Shown here: piece after piece, positions 9,201-17,623 of the stretch
Position numbering within the stretch: the first letter of the stretch is position 1
How the letters are laid out: each line of letters begins with the position of its first letter
Source of the DNA: a virus
Strand: one strand, 5' to 3'
Length of the DNA stretch: 50,518 nt
Virus record (IMG/VR): IMGVR_UViG_3300044675_002404
Coordinates: 1-50,518 of that record
Program-made: the position numbers and the translations under genes
The notes under the pieces: generated by a model
Told to the model about the DNA's origin: nothing
What the model saw: only the letters and a program-made list of their open reading frames with translations
Databases searched by the model: none

Positions 9201-9484
9201 TTTTGTTTCTCCCTTTCTTTCTGTTCAATCTGTCTTCTCATTTTCTCAACCTTCTCAACCTGCTGCTTTACCTCGTGCTTTGCCTCAAGGGTCTCAAGAA
9301 GTAGCATAGCCATGATCGGCAACAATAATGCGACAAGAACACAAGCAGCAATCCATCCCACTACGCTCTCCCAGTCTTGGTCACGAACACGATTAGCATC
9401 CACAGATACAGGAGGCAAAGGAAAGCTACCAACAGATATGCCTGTTTTTCTTGTAGGAGGCGCTCTTTTTCCTTTCGTTGCCAT
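9197..9484 (-). CDS. Single-pass membrane protein with coiled-coil tail
   Basis: 95 residues: a Pro/Lys-rich N-terminus, one transmembrane segment (about 45-66) and a charged coiled coil of Glu/Lys/Gln/Arg to the end. The first 124 nt lie inside the end of the upstream gene in another frame. The Shine-Dalgarno upstream of ATG 9484 is weak, so a later start is possible. Unknown function; topology resembles an accessory spanin or holin-control protein. Confidence 0.6.
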   Translation of the reverse strand: MATKGKRAPPTRKTGISVGSFPLPPVSVDANRVRDQDWESVVGWIAACVLVALLLPIMAMLLLETLEAKHEVKQQVEKVEKMRRQIEQKEREKQK

Positions 9485-10050
9485 GCTTCTGCGTCCCGCC
9501 TTTTTCTTGCCTTCTCTTGCTCTGCCGCAATAATGTCCTTCATGCTGAAAACTTCGCTATACAGAGCGCCCATTTCGGGAGGAGATTGATAAACCATGCA
9601 CTCTCGTATCTGGACTACAAGTCTTTCCATCTCCTGCTGAGCCAAGACTCTGTTCAGAGCTTCTTCCATTATGTTCACATCGTCAGCAAAGACTACTGTC
9701 CTTGACTTCTCCTCGGAGTCCCTGATATGCGCCTCTAGTTGTTCTTGTAGTTTAAAGAACTCAGTAAGGTTCTTAACAATGTCAGCTTTGACTTGAGTTT
9801 CGTCAACAGCAACATACTCAGACTTCTTGGTCTTTGCAACAGATTTTGGCGAATCTGTCTTAGGGGCTCCGCCAAATAACTTCTTCAGCGTACCCCAGAT
9901 TCCCTGTACTTCTTTACCAATGGCTACTACGTCATTGGCTGTCTTCCTAATCTCTACAAATGATTCTTTGGCTTGCTTGTAAAGATCGCACCCCGCCTGT
10001 ATATTTTTTACAAGGCCAGCGGCGAGAAGACAGATTGAGATTGGATCAAT
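9361..10050 (-). CDS. Membrane-anchored helical protein, probable ATT start
   Basis: An open frame of 229 codons that has no ATG, GTG or TTG near its beginning. The frame opens right after an in-frame TAG. The best start is ATT at 10050, one base after the stop of the upstream gene and about 7 nt after AGGA. It would read (M)DPISICLLAAGLVKN, a sensible hydrophobic start. Then follow Lys/Glu-rich helices, Met-Glu-Glu helices and a C-terminal transmembrane segment (about residues 205-222). The first GTG is at 9678 and would discard 124 residues of good coding sequence. No stop codon interrupts 9361-10050. Function unknown; lysis-cassette neighbour. Confidence 0.65.
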   Translation of the reverse strand: MDPISICLLAAGLVKNIQAGCDLYKQAKESFVEIRKTANDVVAIGKEVQGIWGTLKKLFGGAPKTDSPKSVAKTKKSEYVAVDETQVKADIVKNLTEFFKLQEQLEAHIRDSEEKSRTVVFADDVNIMEEALNRVLAQQEMERLVVQIRECMVYQSPPEMGALYSEVFSMKDIIAAEQEKARKRRDAEAWQRKEKERLLQEKQAYLLVAFLCLLYLWMLIVFVTKTGRA

Positions 10051-10051
10051 T

Positions 10052-10249
10052 TTATATTCCTAGTATTTTTCTTACTATGTCGGCAGCAACACCCGGGCCA
10101 AAAAGAATTGCAACAATGACAATATAGAGCTGTATCTCTATGTTTCTCATGCGAGTTTTACCGGCATCGAGCTTATCCTCTATGCTCTTATATCTCTGAG
10201 AGCAGACGGCCTCATGCACGGCAAGCTTTGTTTCTATTGATTCGTCCAT
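10052..10249 (-). CDS. Small membrane protein (XhlA/holin-accessory-like)
   Basis: 65 residues. A charged N-terminal helix (ETKLAVHEAVCSQRYKSIE) is followed by one hydrophobic segment with G-P-G (about residues 43-58) and a short Lys-rich end. Cytosolic amphipathic helix plus one membrane helix is the XhlA-like layout. Ends one base before the proposed ATT start of the next gene. Likely part of the lysis or membrane module. Confidence 0.6.
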   Translation of the reverse strand: MDESIETKLAVHEAVCSQRYKSIEDKLDAGKTRMRNIEIQLYIVIVAILFGPGVAADIVRKILGI

Positions 10250-10252
10250 AGG

Positions 10253-11362
10253 TCACCTAAAAAACTTTCCGACCATCCAGCAAACTATTGAATATCGATT
10301 GCCTTCTTCCACATCTTCAACGCCGTGCATGATGAAGCTTGGGAATACAAGGACTGTGCCTTTGCTTTGCGGGGGGTAATACTTTTCGTGCCCGTTTTGT
10401 AAGTAAAACCTTCCTCCTTTGAAATCGTCATTGAGGAAAGCAAGTACTGTAAGTTTACGACATTCATCCCCGTGTGCCAAGAAGGTGTCTACATGCGATG
10501 TGTACCGCCCACCAGCAGGGTAAATCAGGAATTCAGCTTGGTTGGCATGGGTAATGTCAAACTTCCATGCTGAATGGTTTGCCGCAAAACCAGCCGCTGC
10601 CAATCGACCACCAATATCTTTGTAGGTGGGTAACATAACCCTCTCTACATTACGGATGGAAGTGTCAACAGCGCCAGCACCTGTGCCAATAACGGGCGGT
10701 TGTTTAGGTACTTCAGTCTTTGTGTACAACTTGATTAGTGAATCGCAAGCTTCTTTAGTCAATATGTCTGTGTAGACCCATTGTTGAAGTTCTTGGCTGG
10801 GTAAATTCAAACTAGGTCGTTTATCAAATTTCCATTCTTTGTGTGGCCCATCAGCATCAACGTAATGCAAAAAAACCTGCGCTTGCCAATTACCTTTAAA
10901 TTTTTTGCGCCAATGGTGCTTTTCCATACCACGGTAAAGAACGGCATCACCCACACCCATAGTAATCTTGGAAGCGTTTTTCTCGCCTTCATCGCCCATG
11001 TAGATAGGCCATGCTTCACCATCAAAACCCAAGGTCAGGGTTGCGCTAATTTCGCAAGATTCCCTATCTGTGTGGATCTTTAGCTTTTCCCCAGTTTTGT
11101 ACAGCCGAGCATAGCTGTAAGTAGGATAAAGGCGTTTGCCTGATGCTTTTTCAAAATGCGGCAACAAATCAACAAGAAGTTTGTCAAATGCCATCGCACC
11201 ATGAATTGCTTCTGATGTTGGGCATTGACTGTCTTTGGTGGTTTGTTTTGCATCAACCAACCGTTTCAGTTCGGCAGTCAATTCATTGCAATTACCAATA
11301 TCAAGGAATTCCTTGAGATGTACATACTTATCTATAGCAAACTGAGACAGTTGGTTACACAT
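10253..11362 (-). CDS. Tandem 2OG-Fe(II) oxygenase (two prolyl-4-hydroxylase-like domains)
   Basis: 369 residues with two separate 2-oxoglutarate/Fe(II) dioxygenase signatures. Domain 1 has H97-T-D99 (K-I-H-T-D-R), a strand G-D-A-V-L-Y and a distal His at 149/150. Domain 2 has H290-V-D292 (Y-T-S-H-V-D-T), G-G-R-F-Y, distal H346 (I-M-H-G-V-E-D) and Arg356 to bind 2OG. Domain 2 is canonical; domain 1 lacks an obvious 2OG-binding Arg after its last His. Both resemble P4H-type enzymes that hydroxylate proteins. Sits between fibre and lysis genes, so virion proteins or host surface proteins are plausible substrates. Confidence 0.82.
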   Translation of the reverse strand: MCNQLSQFAIDKYVHLKEFLDIGNCNELTAELKRLVDAKQTTKDSQCPTSEAIHGAMAFDKLLVDLLPHFEKASGKRLYPTYSYARLYKTGEKLKIHTDRESCEISATLTLGFDGEAWPIYMGDEGEKNASKITMGVGDAVLYRGMEKHHWRKKFKGNWQAQVFLHYVDADGPHKEWKFDKRPSLNLPSQELQQWVYTDILTKEACDSLIKLYTKTEVPKQPPVIGTGAGAVDTSIRNVERVMLPTYKDIGGRLAAAGFAANHSAWKFDITHANQAEFLIYPAGGRYTSHVDTFLAHGDECRKLTVLAFLNDDFKGGRFYLQNGHEKYYPPQSKGTVLVFPSFIMHGVEDVEEGNRYSIVCWMVGKFFR

Positions 11363-11562
11363 TAAGCCTCCACTGGTGGTTCAGGAACAGGAATGGGTTT
11401 AATTGTTTCGTCAGATGGGTCATACCAAAACTGATCTGCTACAACATTAGCTTCACAGTCAACCCAAAACAATGGTGGTTGTTGTTCAACTTCTGTTTTA
11501 TTTACCCAAGCCACACGATAACCGCTGTATCTTGGTTCATCAGGCGAAATAAGCGCTTTCAT
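11362..11562 (-). CDS. Small tail-associated protein, unknown
   Basis: 66 residues from ATG 11562 (a TTG one codon upstream is less likely; GAGGAG lies about 8 nt before the ATG). Contains Trp/Tyr-rich segments (Y-R-V-A-W-V, P-L-F-W-V-D-C-E, D-Q-F-W-Y-D-P) and a Pro/Val-rich tail. The stop shares bases with the oxygenase start. Small proteins of this look often follow fibre genes; a chaperone or cap role is conceivable but not shown. Confidence 0.55.
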   Translation of the reverse strand: MKALISPDEPRYSGYRVAWVNKTEVEQQPPLFWVDCEANVVADQFWYDPSDETIKPIPVPEPPVEA

Positions 11563-12194
11563 CAATAAAACTCCTCAACAACAACAACACCAGCGCCGCC
11601 AGTGCAAATACCTGGGTTTGCTGGGTTTGAAAATGCTCTACCCCCAAATCCAAAGCCCGCCCCATTTTGTACCGCAGTAGAATTAGGGGATAACGCACCA
11701 AGACCAAGCCCAAATCCTGCGTTACCTGCACCTACGCCGGGATTGCCAGCTTGCCCCCTACATGCCAAAATTGTTGGAGTTGTAGACATTGATCCACCTA
11801 ATCCTGGCGCACCCGCAGTAACTCCAGCACCACCAGTTGCTGTTGCTAAAGCGCCAAAACTTGACGGCGTTCCCGATGGAGCCGTAGCGTTAGGCCCTGG
11901 AACTGCCGTGCCTCCAGTTCCAACAGTAATAGTAACAGGGCCTGGAATTGATGGTGCTTGTAAAAATAAATATCCAGCCGCACCGCCACCACCAGAACCA
12001 ACGCTAGTTGGGGCAAAACTAGCGCCACCGCCTCCAGCAACAATTGTTACTTTTACAGCTTTAAGCGTTGCTGGTTTTGTCCAAGGTGATGGTGATGTGT
12101 AAATACGCACAACGGGTGCCGCCCCCGCCGCCGAAGCTTGTGTAGTTCCATCAGGAAACAATACGCCTGGTGCGCCAATACTTGTTGTTGCCAT
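11562..12194 (-). CDS. Glycine-rich tail fibre tip / adhesin
   Basis: 210 residues, about a third glycine plus Ala/Pro/Thr, with blocks such as VAGGGG, VGSGGGGAAG and GAGFGFGGR. This composition is typical of distal fibre adhesins built from polyglycine-II-like sheets. A short N-terminal segment (F-P-D-G-T-T-Q) resembles the collar motif seen at fibre joints. Follows two other fibre genes. It probably contacts the host receptor. The two strands here both read as long frames because of the GGN codons; only the minus frame is in operon order. Confidence 0.7.
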   Translation of the reverse strand: MATTSIGAPGVLFPDGTTQASAAGAAPVVRIYTSPSPWTKPATLKAVKVTIVAGGGGASFAPTSVGSGGGGAAGYLFLQAPSIPGPVTITVGTGGTAVPGPNATAPSGTPSSFGALATATGGAGVTAGAPGLGGSMSTTPTILACRGQAGNPGVGAGNAGFGLGLGALSPNSTAVQNGAGFGFGGRAFSNPANPGICTGGAGVVVVEEFY

Positions 12195-12204
12195 GCTTTA
12201 CTCC

Positions 12205-12882
12205 TTAACTACCTGAAACTGAACCGCCAGCGGTAATAGCGCCAGCAGATGAAATGGTGACAATTGTTGTTGTTCCGTACTTTATAACAAGATCGCCACT
12301 CTCTTGCAGGATCTTAAAGTTTGCGGTATTCAAAGAACCTGTTAACGAGAGAATATTAGAAAACTCTGGGGTTCCACTAAATATTGGATTTCCGCTAAAT
12401 GTCATGTTTCCCGGAATAGTTCCAAAAACAGGAGCACCACTAAACGTAGGATTACCAGAGAAGGTTGGATTACCAGAAAGCGTTGGGCTTCCCGTGTATG
12501 TTCCGGACATAGATCCGCCACCACTTAATGCAACAGTGCCGCTAAATGTTTTTGCGCCGGAGATGGTTTGTGTTCCATCTAACTGAACAAAGTTCTCAAG
12601 GGCTGTTGAGATCAGCCGAAGCTCAACCTTATCTCCAGCCGTGTATGCGCGAGCAGATGACCCACCCTGCGCCCTGACAATGGTGAATGTGTCGGAGGAT
12701 CTAGCAGTAACCTTGACAAACTCAATTTGATTGCTTGAATTAACCAGTGATACAAAAAAGAATCCGCTCGTCGTTGCTGGAAACAAAGCACCTGTCCCCG
12801 AGGCAACAGTCATCGACAGATCTCCAATAAGTATTGAAGCTCCGAGGGTTGTGGTTGCGTTGTTTGTAAATAAAACTGGCAT
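12205..12882 (-). CDS. Tail fibre/spike protein with FSGxP repeats
   Basis: 225 residues. N-terminal Thr/Ser-rich beta domain, then Q-L-D-G-T-Q-T-I-S-G-A-K-T-F-S-G, which is the usual trimeric phage-fibre repeat, leading into short tandem units of the form (T/I)-F-S-G-(N/A/T)-P (about residues 125-175). Ends in a beta segment. A trimeric fibre stalk is the natural reading. The stop is 10 nt from the next start; its own ATG overlaps the previous stop. Confidence 0.7.
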   Translation of the reverse strand: MPVLFTNNATTTLGASILIGDLSMTVASGTGALFPATTSGFFFVSLVNSSNQIEFVKVTARSSDTFTIVRAQGGSSARAYTAGDKVELRLISTALENFVQLDGTQTISGAKTFSGTVALSGGGSMSGTYTGSPTLSGNPTFSGNPTFSGAPVFGTIPGNMTFSGNPIFSGTPEFSNILSLTGSLNTANFKILQESGDLVIKYGTTTIVTISSAGAITAGGSVSGS

Positions 12883-14858
12883 TACGCCCTCTCTTTCAGT
12901 TGTTTCTCTAACTCAAGGACTCTCTGAGCTAATTTAATACAAGACACCAGTGCCGCATTTCCGTATGCCAAAGATAAATTTTGATCTTTATCCGCAGTCA
13001 CTACTTCCGGAAGAAGCTTTTGCCAATCCTGAGCTGATGATCCAGCCTGCCTCGCTCCACTATCAATCATTGTGTATGTGCCAGCTTTAACATTTGCTAA
13101 ACGATCAACAAAATCAATACCAACATCTTTCCAGTCCTTCTTAAGTCTTTCATCAGAGCTTGCCGAAACACTTCCACCGACAGTTAAATTGCCCGTGCTT
13201 GGATTGAATGAAAGTTTTGTGCTGGACGTTGTTGCCGCCGAAAATGTCCCTGAGTTAGATGCCGACAATGTCGGGTAATACGCTGCGTTTGTTGTTGTGT
13301 CGTCAGTAATATTTGCTCCGCCAGCATTGGCCCATGCAAATGCTGATCCATCCCACTTCAGAAACGTATCAGTTGTTGTTGGCGCAACTGCAAATGCAGA
13401 TGCCCCAGATCCTGTTTGATAAGCAATACGATTGGCTCCGCCACCAGCAAGATTTGTTGCTGTTGTCGCTGTGTCTGCATTACCGACCAATGCCGCCGTA
13501 ATTGTTCCAGCGGTGAAGTTGCCGCTTCCATCTCTCTGGACTATTGCCAGCGCCGTGTTTGCGCTTGTCGAACTTGTCCATGTCGGAACAGATGCGCCGC
13601 CAGATGTCAGAACCTGTCCAGCAGTGCCAGCAACGGTGAAGTCAAAAGATGTGGCCGTGCCGTAGGCAATACCACCGGCAACAGGAGTTGATGGGATCAA
13701 GCTATTTTTAACGGCTTGTGCGATACCCGGCCTTACATCTGTATCAGACAGATATTGTGGGTGGTCATCATCTGTTAAACCGGACAGGTTTCCGTGGTCT
13801 GTAATCAAAGATGGGGCCACTCCAGCAGAAGAGATACTCCTGAGGTCTGTGATGCCCCTCAATCTTGTATGGGGGGTATTCGAGTAAGTGTTGTTGGATT
13901 GAAAGATCAGCTTGTATAACGGCCTGAACTCAACAGATGGGAATCCTGGCAAGTCCAAATCCTCAAACACAGCAGCTTCTGCATTGTTTAATGTGGATAG
14001 ATTTGATTGGCTGATTATGCCAACAACTGGATAGTTAAGGTTATTGGTTGCAAGAATCCACGTACATGTGAAGTCTGTATTGGTTACATCAACAAGAGTC
14101 CAAACACCTCCAGTAAACAGGTTGTACTGTGGCCTAGCTGTTCCCTGCTTAACGGGATAGTCGGTTGGAGATGTGATTCTCCACTCACTTCCTTCAAGAT
14201 ACAGAATTGGTATGCGAGCTGGGCTGTTGAGATCTTGCTCAAATGTATTTGCTGTTGGAGTGTTGGACGAAACAATGTCAATCTGCATGTCCTCATCAAA
14301 GAACGTGCCGCCTTCTATCGTTATCTGTGCATCTGCATCTGCACTTCCGTTCCCAGACAAGGTGTATCCGCTGGCTGCAAATCCATTTGCTATTGCTGCG
14401 CCGCGAGTTCTGTGAAGGTACTCGTGTGTTTGCCAGTCAAGAGTAACACCATGACGCTCATCGGCAAAGTAAACAGCCTCGTTGTTTGTTGCGTTCCAAT
14501 AAACATAAGATGTTGGCGCATCTTCATCCCACGTGAAGAATGACATCTTTGTTGACAACACGCCAGACGAGCTGAAGTAGATGTAATGAAGGCCAGCAGT
14601 GTCTGGAATAACAACCGTCTGTGCTGTTGTGTAGGTGTACTTTTCGCCCTTGCACCAGACAACAAAGTTCGCGCCAACGGGGGCTATCGTAAATGTTCGC
14701 GTACCCGCATTAAACGAAATCGTTGACTGTGTTTTATCGGCGTGGCCCATAGGCTCGCCAGTAATAGTCTGCGACTCATTGATATTGTTTAAGTTGGCAT
14801 CCATCTCCGCATTTGTTAGCGGAGATCCTTTGCCAGAGCGAGTTGTGATTGCAACCAT
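12882..14858 (-). CDS. Tail fibre with C-terminal S74 intramolecular chaperone
   Basis: 658 residues. The N-terminal part is beta-rich and anchors to the tail; residues about 365-560 contain Asp-His/Thr/Ala/Gly fibre repeats (L-T-D-D-D-H-P-Q-Y and others). The last ~95 residues show the S74 signature: S-D-E-R-L-K-K-D-W, then A-Q-D-W-Q-K-L-L-P-E-V-V and L-S-L-A-Y, followed by a coiled coil. This domain trimerises the fibre and is usually cut off at the Ser of SDERLK. Main receptor fibre candidate. Confidence 0.85.
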   Translation of the reverse strand: MVAITTRSGKGSPLTNAEMDANLNNINESQTITGEPMGHADKTQSTISFNAGTRTFTIAPVGANFVVWCKGEKYTYTTAQTVVIPDTAGLHYIYFSSSGVLSTKMSFFTWDEDAPTSYVYWNATNNEAVYFADERHGVTLDWQTHEYLHRTRGAAIANGFAASGYTLSGNGSADADAQITIEGGTFFDEDMQIDIVSSNTPTANTFEQDLNSPARIPILYLEGSEWRITSPTDYPVKQGTARPQYNLFTGGVWTLVDVTNTDFTCTWILATNNLNYPVVGIISQSNLSTLNNAEAAVFEDLDLPGFPSVEFRPLYKLIFQSNNTYSNTPHTRLRGITDLRSISSAGVAPSLITDHGNLSGLTDDDHPQYLSDTDVRPGIAQAVKNSLIPSTPVAGGIAYGTATSFDFTVAGTAGQVLTSGGASVPTWTSSTSANTALAIVQRDGSGNFTAGTITAALVGNADTATTATNLAGGGANRIAYQTGSGASAFAVAPTTTDTFLKWDGSAFAWANAGGANITDDTTTNAAYYPTLSASNSGTFSAATTSSTKLSFNPSTGNLTVGGSVSASSDERLKKDWKDVGIDFVDRLANVKAGTYTMIDSGARQAGSSAQDWQKLLPEVVTADKDQNLSLAYGNAALVSCIKLAQRVLELEKQLKERA

Positions 14859-14861
14859 TTA

Positions 14862-15311
14862 TCAGCTTACAGTTACTGTCCATGTGATAGACATAGCGTC
14901 ATCTGTTCCCTTGTTCACAACAGAGAACACAGTTCGACAAAGCATATCTCCGCCAGAACTGTTGTTGAAGATGCCTGCTTCTGTTACAGCACCAGTGCCA
15001 GTCCCTGCTGGGAATGATGCGGTGTACGTGACCACAGCCCCTGATGATGTGGCGGTAGCCAAAGAGACTCTAGCCAACTGAGTCTCCATCGCCGTATTTC
15101 CAATCGCTGCGGCAGTAGTGCCAGATCCAATAGCCATGTGACTCATTGCCACAGGGCTATTTGTGGTGGTTTTTAACATGCTCGCGGCAATAAATGTCTT
15201 GCCGGTGGTCAAAACAAGGTTTTTTACGCTTCGTGTTTCTTTGATGGAACCGTCTTTATCGGTAACAACAATGTCCACATGACCAGTGATTTTGATTTTC
15301 TCTTCTACCAT
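14862..15311 (-). CDS. Phage tail/fibre-type beta protein
   Basis: 149 residues, Thr/Ala/Ser-rich, predicted all-beta. N-terminal strand block K-I-T-G-H-V-D-I-V-V-T-D-K-D-G, then V-K-N-L-V-L-T-T-G-K, A-I-G-S-G-T-T and V-T-E-A-G-I-F-N; this set of short motifs is common in small phage tail-tip and fibre proteins. Sits directly upstream of the large fibre gene. Exact role unknown. Confidence 0.6.
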   Translation of the reverse strand: MVEEKIKITGHVDIVVTDKDGSIKETRSVKNLVLTTGKTFIAASMLKTTTNSPVAMSHMAIGSGTTAAAIGNTAMETQLARVSLATATSSGAVVTYTASFPAGTGTGAVTEAGIFNNSSGGDMLCRTVFSVVNKGTDDAMSITWTVTVS

Positions 15312-15323
15312 GATTGACTCCGC

Positions 15324-16295
15324 TTAAAAAATGTAACTTGCTCCAACATAATCTTCTGCAAAATATGTTGGGTCTATGTAATCTTGGTTGCTCAGCAACC
15401 CGCTGTCCGCTATACCTACAGAATCTGTTCTTGTTTTATCGAAACTCTTTTGCTCTGCATCTGATGTAAAAATTATATTTTGTACGCTGATTGAGAATGT
15501 GAATGTAAGGCCATCAGCCGCTTCTGCCGAGTCATTTATTGCAAATCCATCAGCAAGCGTCTTCGATATATCAAAGGCAATAGCATCAGCAGGAACAACA
15601 GAATCTGCGATGAGTTTTGCAATATCCCTAACAGCAGCATCCGCTATAGATTGAGTCTCGTTAAATAATTTCTGGCTGTTTAAATATGTTGCATCTCCAG
15701 ATGAAACAGAGTCTGTGAGATATTTTGCAACTGATCGAGATGCTAACTCTGCAATTAAAACCGCATCTGATGAGTTTTTATCAAACGATCTTGCTAGGAC
15801 TTCAGACATCAAAACAGAGCTTGCCGCCTGCTTTGCAAAAGCCAAAACAGTGCTATCTGAGATTGATTGTGTGTCAGCAAAATCGCGCAAGAATACGAGT
15901 GTTGGAACAAGTATGTCTGACAAAGTTATTGTGTCTGCAAGAGACTTTCCAACATCACTGAAGATAAAGTCGTCAATGAAAAAGGAATCAGATTGCGATT
16001 TTGCAAATGCAATAACAGACCCATCATTCAATGTGACAGATTCCGCTATGTATCTAAACAAGCCAGAAACATCAATTTCTGCATCTAGAAATAGATTGAT
16101 GTACGCTATGTCAGCAGCCGGTATCGTGTAGCTCGCTACAGCCAGTGGGCTGACATAAGAGGTGGTAATGTTTGGGGCAACCCTAGATACTTCTGCTAGT
16201 GGAATCACCCTGTCCGATTCAACAATCGCATCGACGAGCGTAACACTTAGCCTTGGTCGGGCGTTCGTTACCGAAGCCGTGACCTTGCTTGCCAT
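15324..16295 (-). CDS. Repeat-rich tail protein (Asp-Ser helical/solenoid repeats)
   Basis: 323 residues. From about residue 85 onward it consists of roughly ten imperfect repeats near 22-26 residues long, each around (K)-x-(L/S)-x-D-(S/T)-(V/I)-x-x-(S/A)-D, for example K-S-L-A-D-T-I-T-L-S-D and K-Y-L-T-D-S-V-S-S-G-D. The C-terminus ends in an aromatic Y/F-rich segment. Such repeats form extended stalks or solenoids. No enzyme motif. Lies between adaptor and fibre genes. Confidence 0.6.
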   Translation of the reverse strand: MASKVTASVTNARPRLSVTLVDAIVESDRVIPLAEVSRVAPNITTSYVSPLAVASYTIPAADIAYINLFLDAEIDVSGLFRYIAESVTLNDGSVIAFAKSQSDSFFIDDFIFSDVGKSLADTITLSDILVPTLVFLRDFADTQSISDSTVLAFAKQAASSVLMSEVLARSFDKNSSDAVLIAELASRSVAKYLTDSVSSGDATYLNSQKLFNETQSIADAAVRDIAKLIADSVVPADAIAFDISKTLADGFAINDSAEAADGLTFTFSISVQNIIFTSDAEQKSFDKTRTDSVGIADSGLLSNQDYIDPTYFAEDYVGASYIF

Positions 16296-16627
16296 TAGAA
16301 GTCCTCGCGGATCTTAAATTTCAAAAGATCATAGACAGTTTGAATCTGTCCATCAGAGAACGTAATTTCAATCTCGCCCTCGTAATCTCCTGCATCCCCT
16401 GTCAGCATTGCTGGGGTAGAAGCTGGGTAGAAGGCAACCTGTCCAGCAGCGCCTGATGTAACGGTTCCAGTCACGGTAGCTTGGAGTGTTGTGCTCCCGA
16501 CTGGGCGGAACTTCAAAACGACAGTAGCTCCAGTAATATTTACAGCAGCCCCTGTAGTCTCATCTGTGATCGTGCAGACAATGGCTGGACGAGTATCGCC
16601 TTGAACAAGTTTGATTTTTTCTGTCAT
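16295..16627 (-). CDS. BppU-like N-terminal Ig domain tail protein
   Basis: 110 residues, one beta-sandwich-like domain: L-V-Q-G-D-T-R-P, then I-T-G-A-T-V-V-L-K-F-R, G-D-Y-E-G-E-I-E-I-T-F and a terminal strand K-F-K-I-R. This resembles the N-terminal domain of baseplate upper proteins (BppU/DUF2479) that couples receptor-binding parts to a tail. Overlaps the adaptor stop by 4 nt. Assigned from motif layout only. Confidence 0.6.
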   Translation of the reverse strand: MTEKIKLVQGDTRPAIVCTITDETTGAAVNITGATVVLKFRPVGSTTLQATVTGTVTSGAAGQVAFYPASTPAMLTGDAGDYEGEIEITFSDGQIQTVYDLLKFKIREDF

Positions 16628-17274
16628 GGCTTCCTCAACTTAACTTGTAAAGTAGATCGCACATTGCCGCGCAAAGCTCTCTGTCTTGCGTCATTCAATC
16701 CAGTCATGTAGCGAACTTGATTGAAGTTTGCTGACTCGTTGTTTGAGTATGGCTTTCCAGGCGTCAGCATCAGCCTTGCCTTTGCACCAAACCCCAACGT
16801 CTCACCCCAAATTTCAAACAGAAAATCAACAACCTCTGTCACTGTTCTCAGGGGAACGAGAGCCACTCTCATTGTAATAGATGCTGCATACTTCTGATCC
16901 GGAATTGGCAGAATTGTGAAGGTATCAACGTCCTTCTGTGTATATCCGGCGGGTGGGCCGCTGCTGGGGTTGTAGCCAGTTATGTTGGTTCGGTACGCAT
17001 CTGGCACACCAATACCATCAGGAGCCAAAGCCTCAAGCTCCTGCCCAAGATACCAAACCTTCATGATCTTCTGAATTCGGTAGTCTTTTGGTGGCTCCAG
17101 ATCGTAATCTGTTATGCCCTGCAAAACCGTGACCGCATCCATTGTGTCTTGATATATCAGGCTCTTCTCGCAGAACTCAATAATCGTGTTGCGAAGAGCG
17201 CGGATAGCCATATCGGACGTACATCCGGGTACGTCAGGAAGGATCTCTGGTAGGAATGATTCAAGTGTCTTCAT
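16624..17274 (-). CDS. Head-tail adaptor / tail tubular protein A-like
   Basis: 216 residues. N-terminal helices (S-F-L-P-E-I-L-P-D-V-P-G-C, then A-L-R-N-T-I-I-E-F-C) followed by beta strands and P-P-K-D-Y-R-I-Q-K-I, G-Y-N-P, I-L-P-I-P, a pattern seen in T7 gp11-type adaptor proteins that bind below the portal. C-terminus is Arg/Lys-rich. Coupled by ATGA overlaps to both neighbours. Function by layout and order. Confidence 0.65.
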   Translation of the reverse strand: MKTLESFLPEILPDVPGCTSDMAIRALRNTIIEFCEKSLIYQDTMDAVTVLQGITDYDLEPPKDYRIQKIMKVWYLGQELEALAPDGIGVPDAYRTNITGYNPSSGPPAGYTQKDVDTFTILPIPDQKYAASITMRVALVPLRTVTEVVDFLFEIWGETLGFGAKARLMLTPGKPYSNNESANFNQVRYMTGLNDARQRALRGNVRSTLQVKLRKP

Positions 17275-17618
17275 GTGATTCCCAAAAGTCCAGATTTAAA
17301 CTTCTGATATAGGGCGGCTGATCTTCCGTCCACGGCAAACTCGTCATCTCTCAACTCTGAGCGGTGGACAACGTAGTCAACCATAGCAAGCAGGTAGTCA
17401 TCAGAGATTGGAATCGTAGAGACTTCCGTGTAGCTTGCGAAAGAAGTGGTCAGGTTTGACAGAAACAGATCTGGCCTGACCCGACGAGCCTCGATAAGAG
17501 CCGAGCGAGCGTAGCTCAACAACTGGGCCTCCGTATAGCGAGGGATTGGGTTCAACTCAGTGACTTCATCATTGAGAATGATCCGCGCATCGTCCATTAC
17601 ATTTTGAAATGTTGCCAT
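17271..17618 (-). CDS. Head-tail connector-like protein (DUF6682-type)
   Basis: 115 residues, mostly helical: M-D-D-A-R-I-I-L-N-D, then R-Y-T-E-A-Q-L-L-S-Y-A-R-S-A-L and D-Y-V-V-H-R-S-E-L. The same arrangement is found in small podovirus adaptor proteins (DUF6682-like, recalled rather than searched). Its stop overlaps the start of the larger adaptor. Likely part of the neck. Confidence 0.6.
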   Translation of the reverse strand: MATFQNVMDDARIILNDEVTELNPIPRYTEAQLLSYARSALIEARRVRPDLFLSNLTTSFASYTEVSTIPISDDYLLAMVDYVVHRSELRDDEFAVDGRSAALYQKFKSGLLGIT

Positions 17619-17623
17619 TTATA

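Noticed and set aside
11602-12102. 166-residue Pro/Ala frame opposite the Gly-rich fibre gene
   Set aside because: Antisense shadow of GGN/GCN codons in the fibre gene; wrong strand for the operon.
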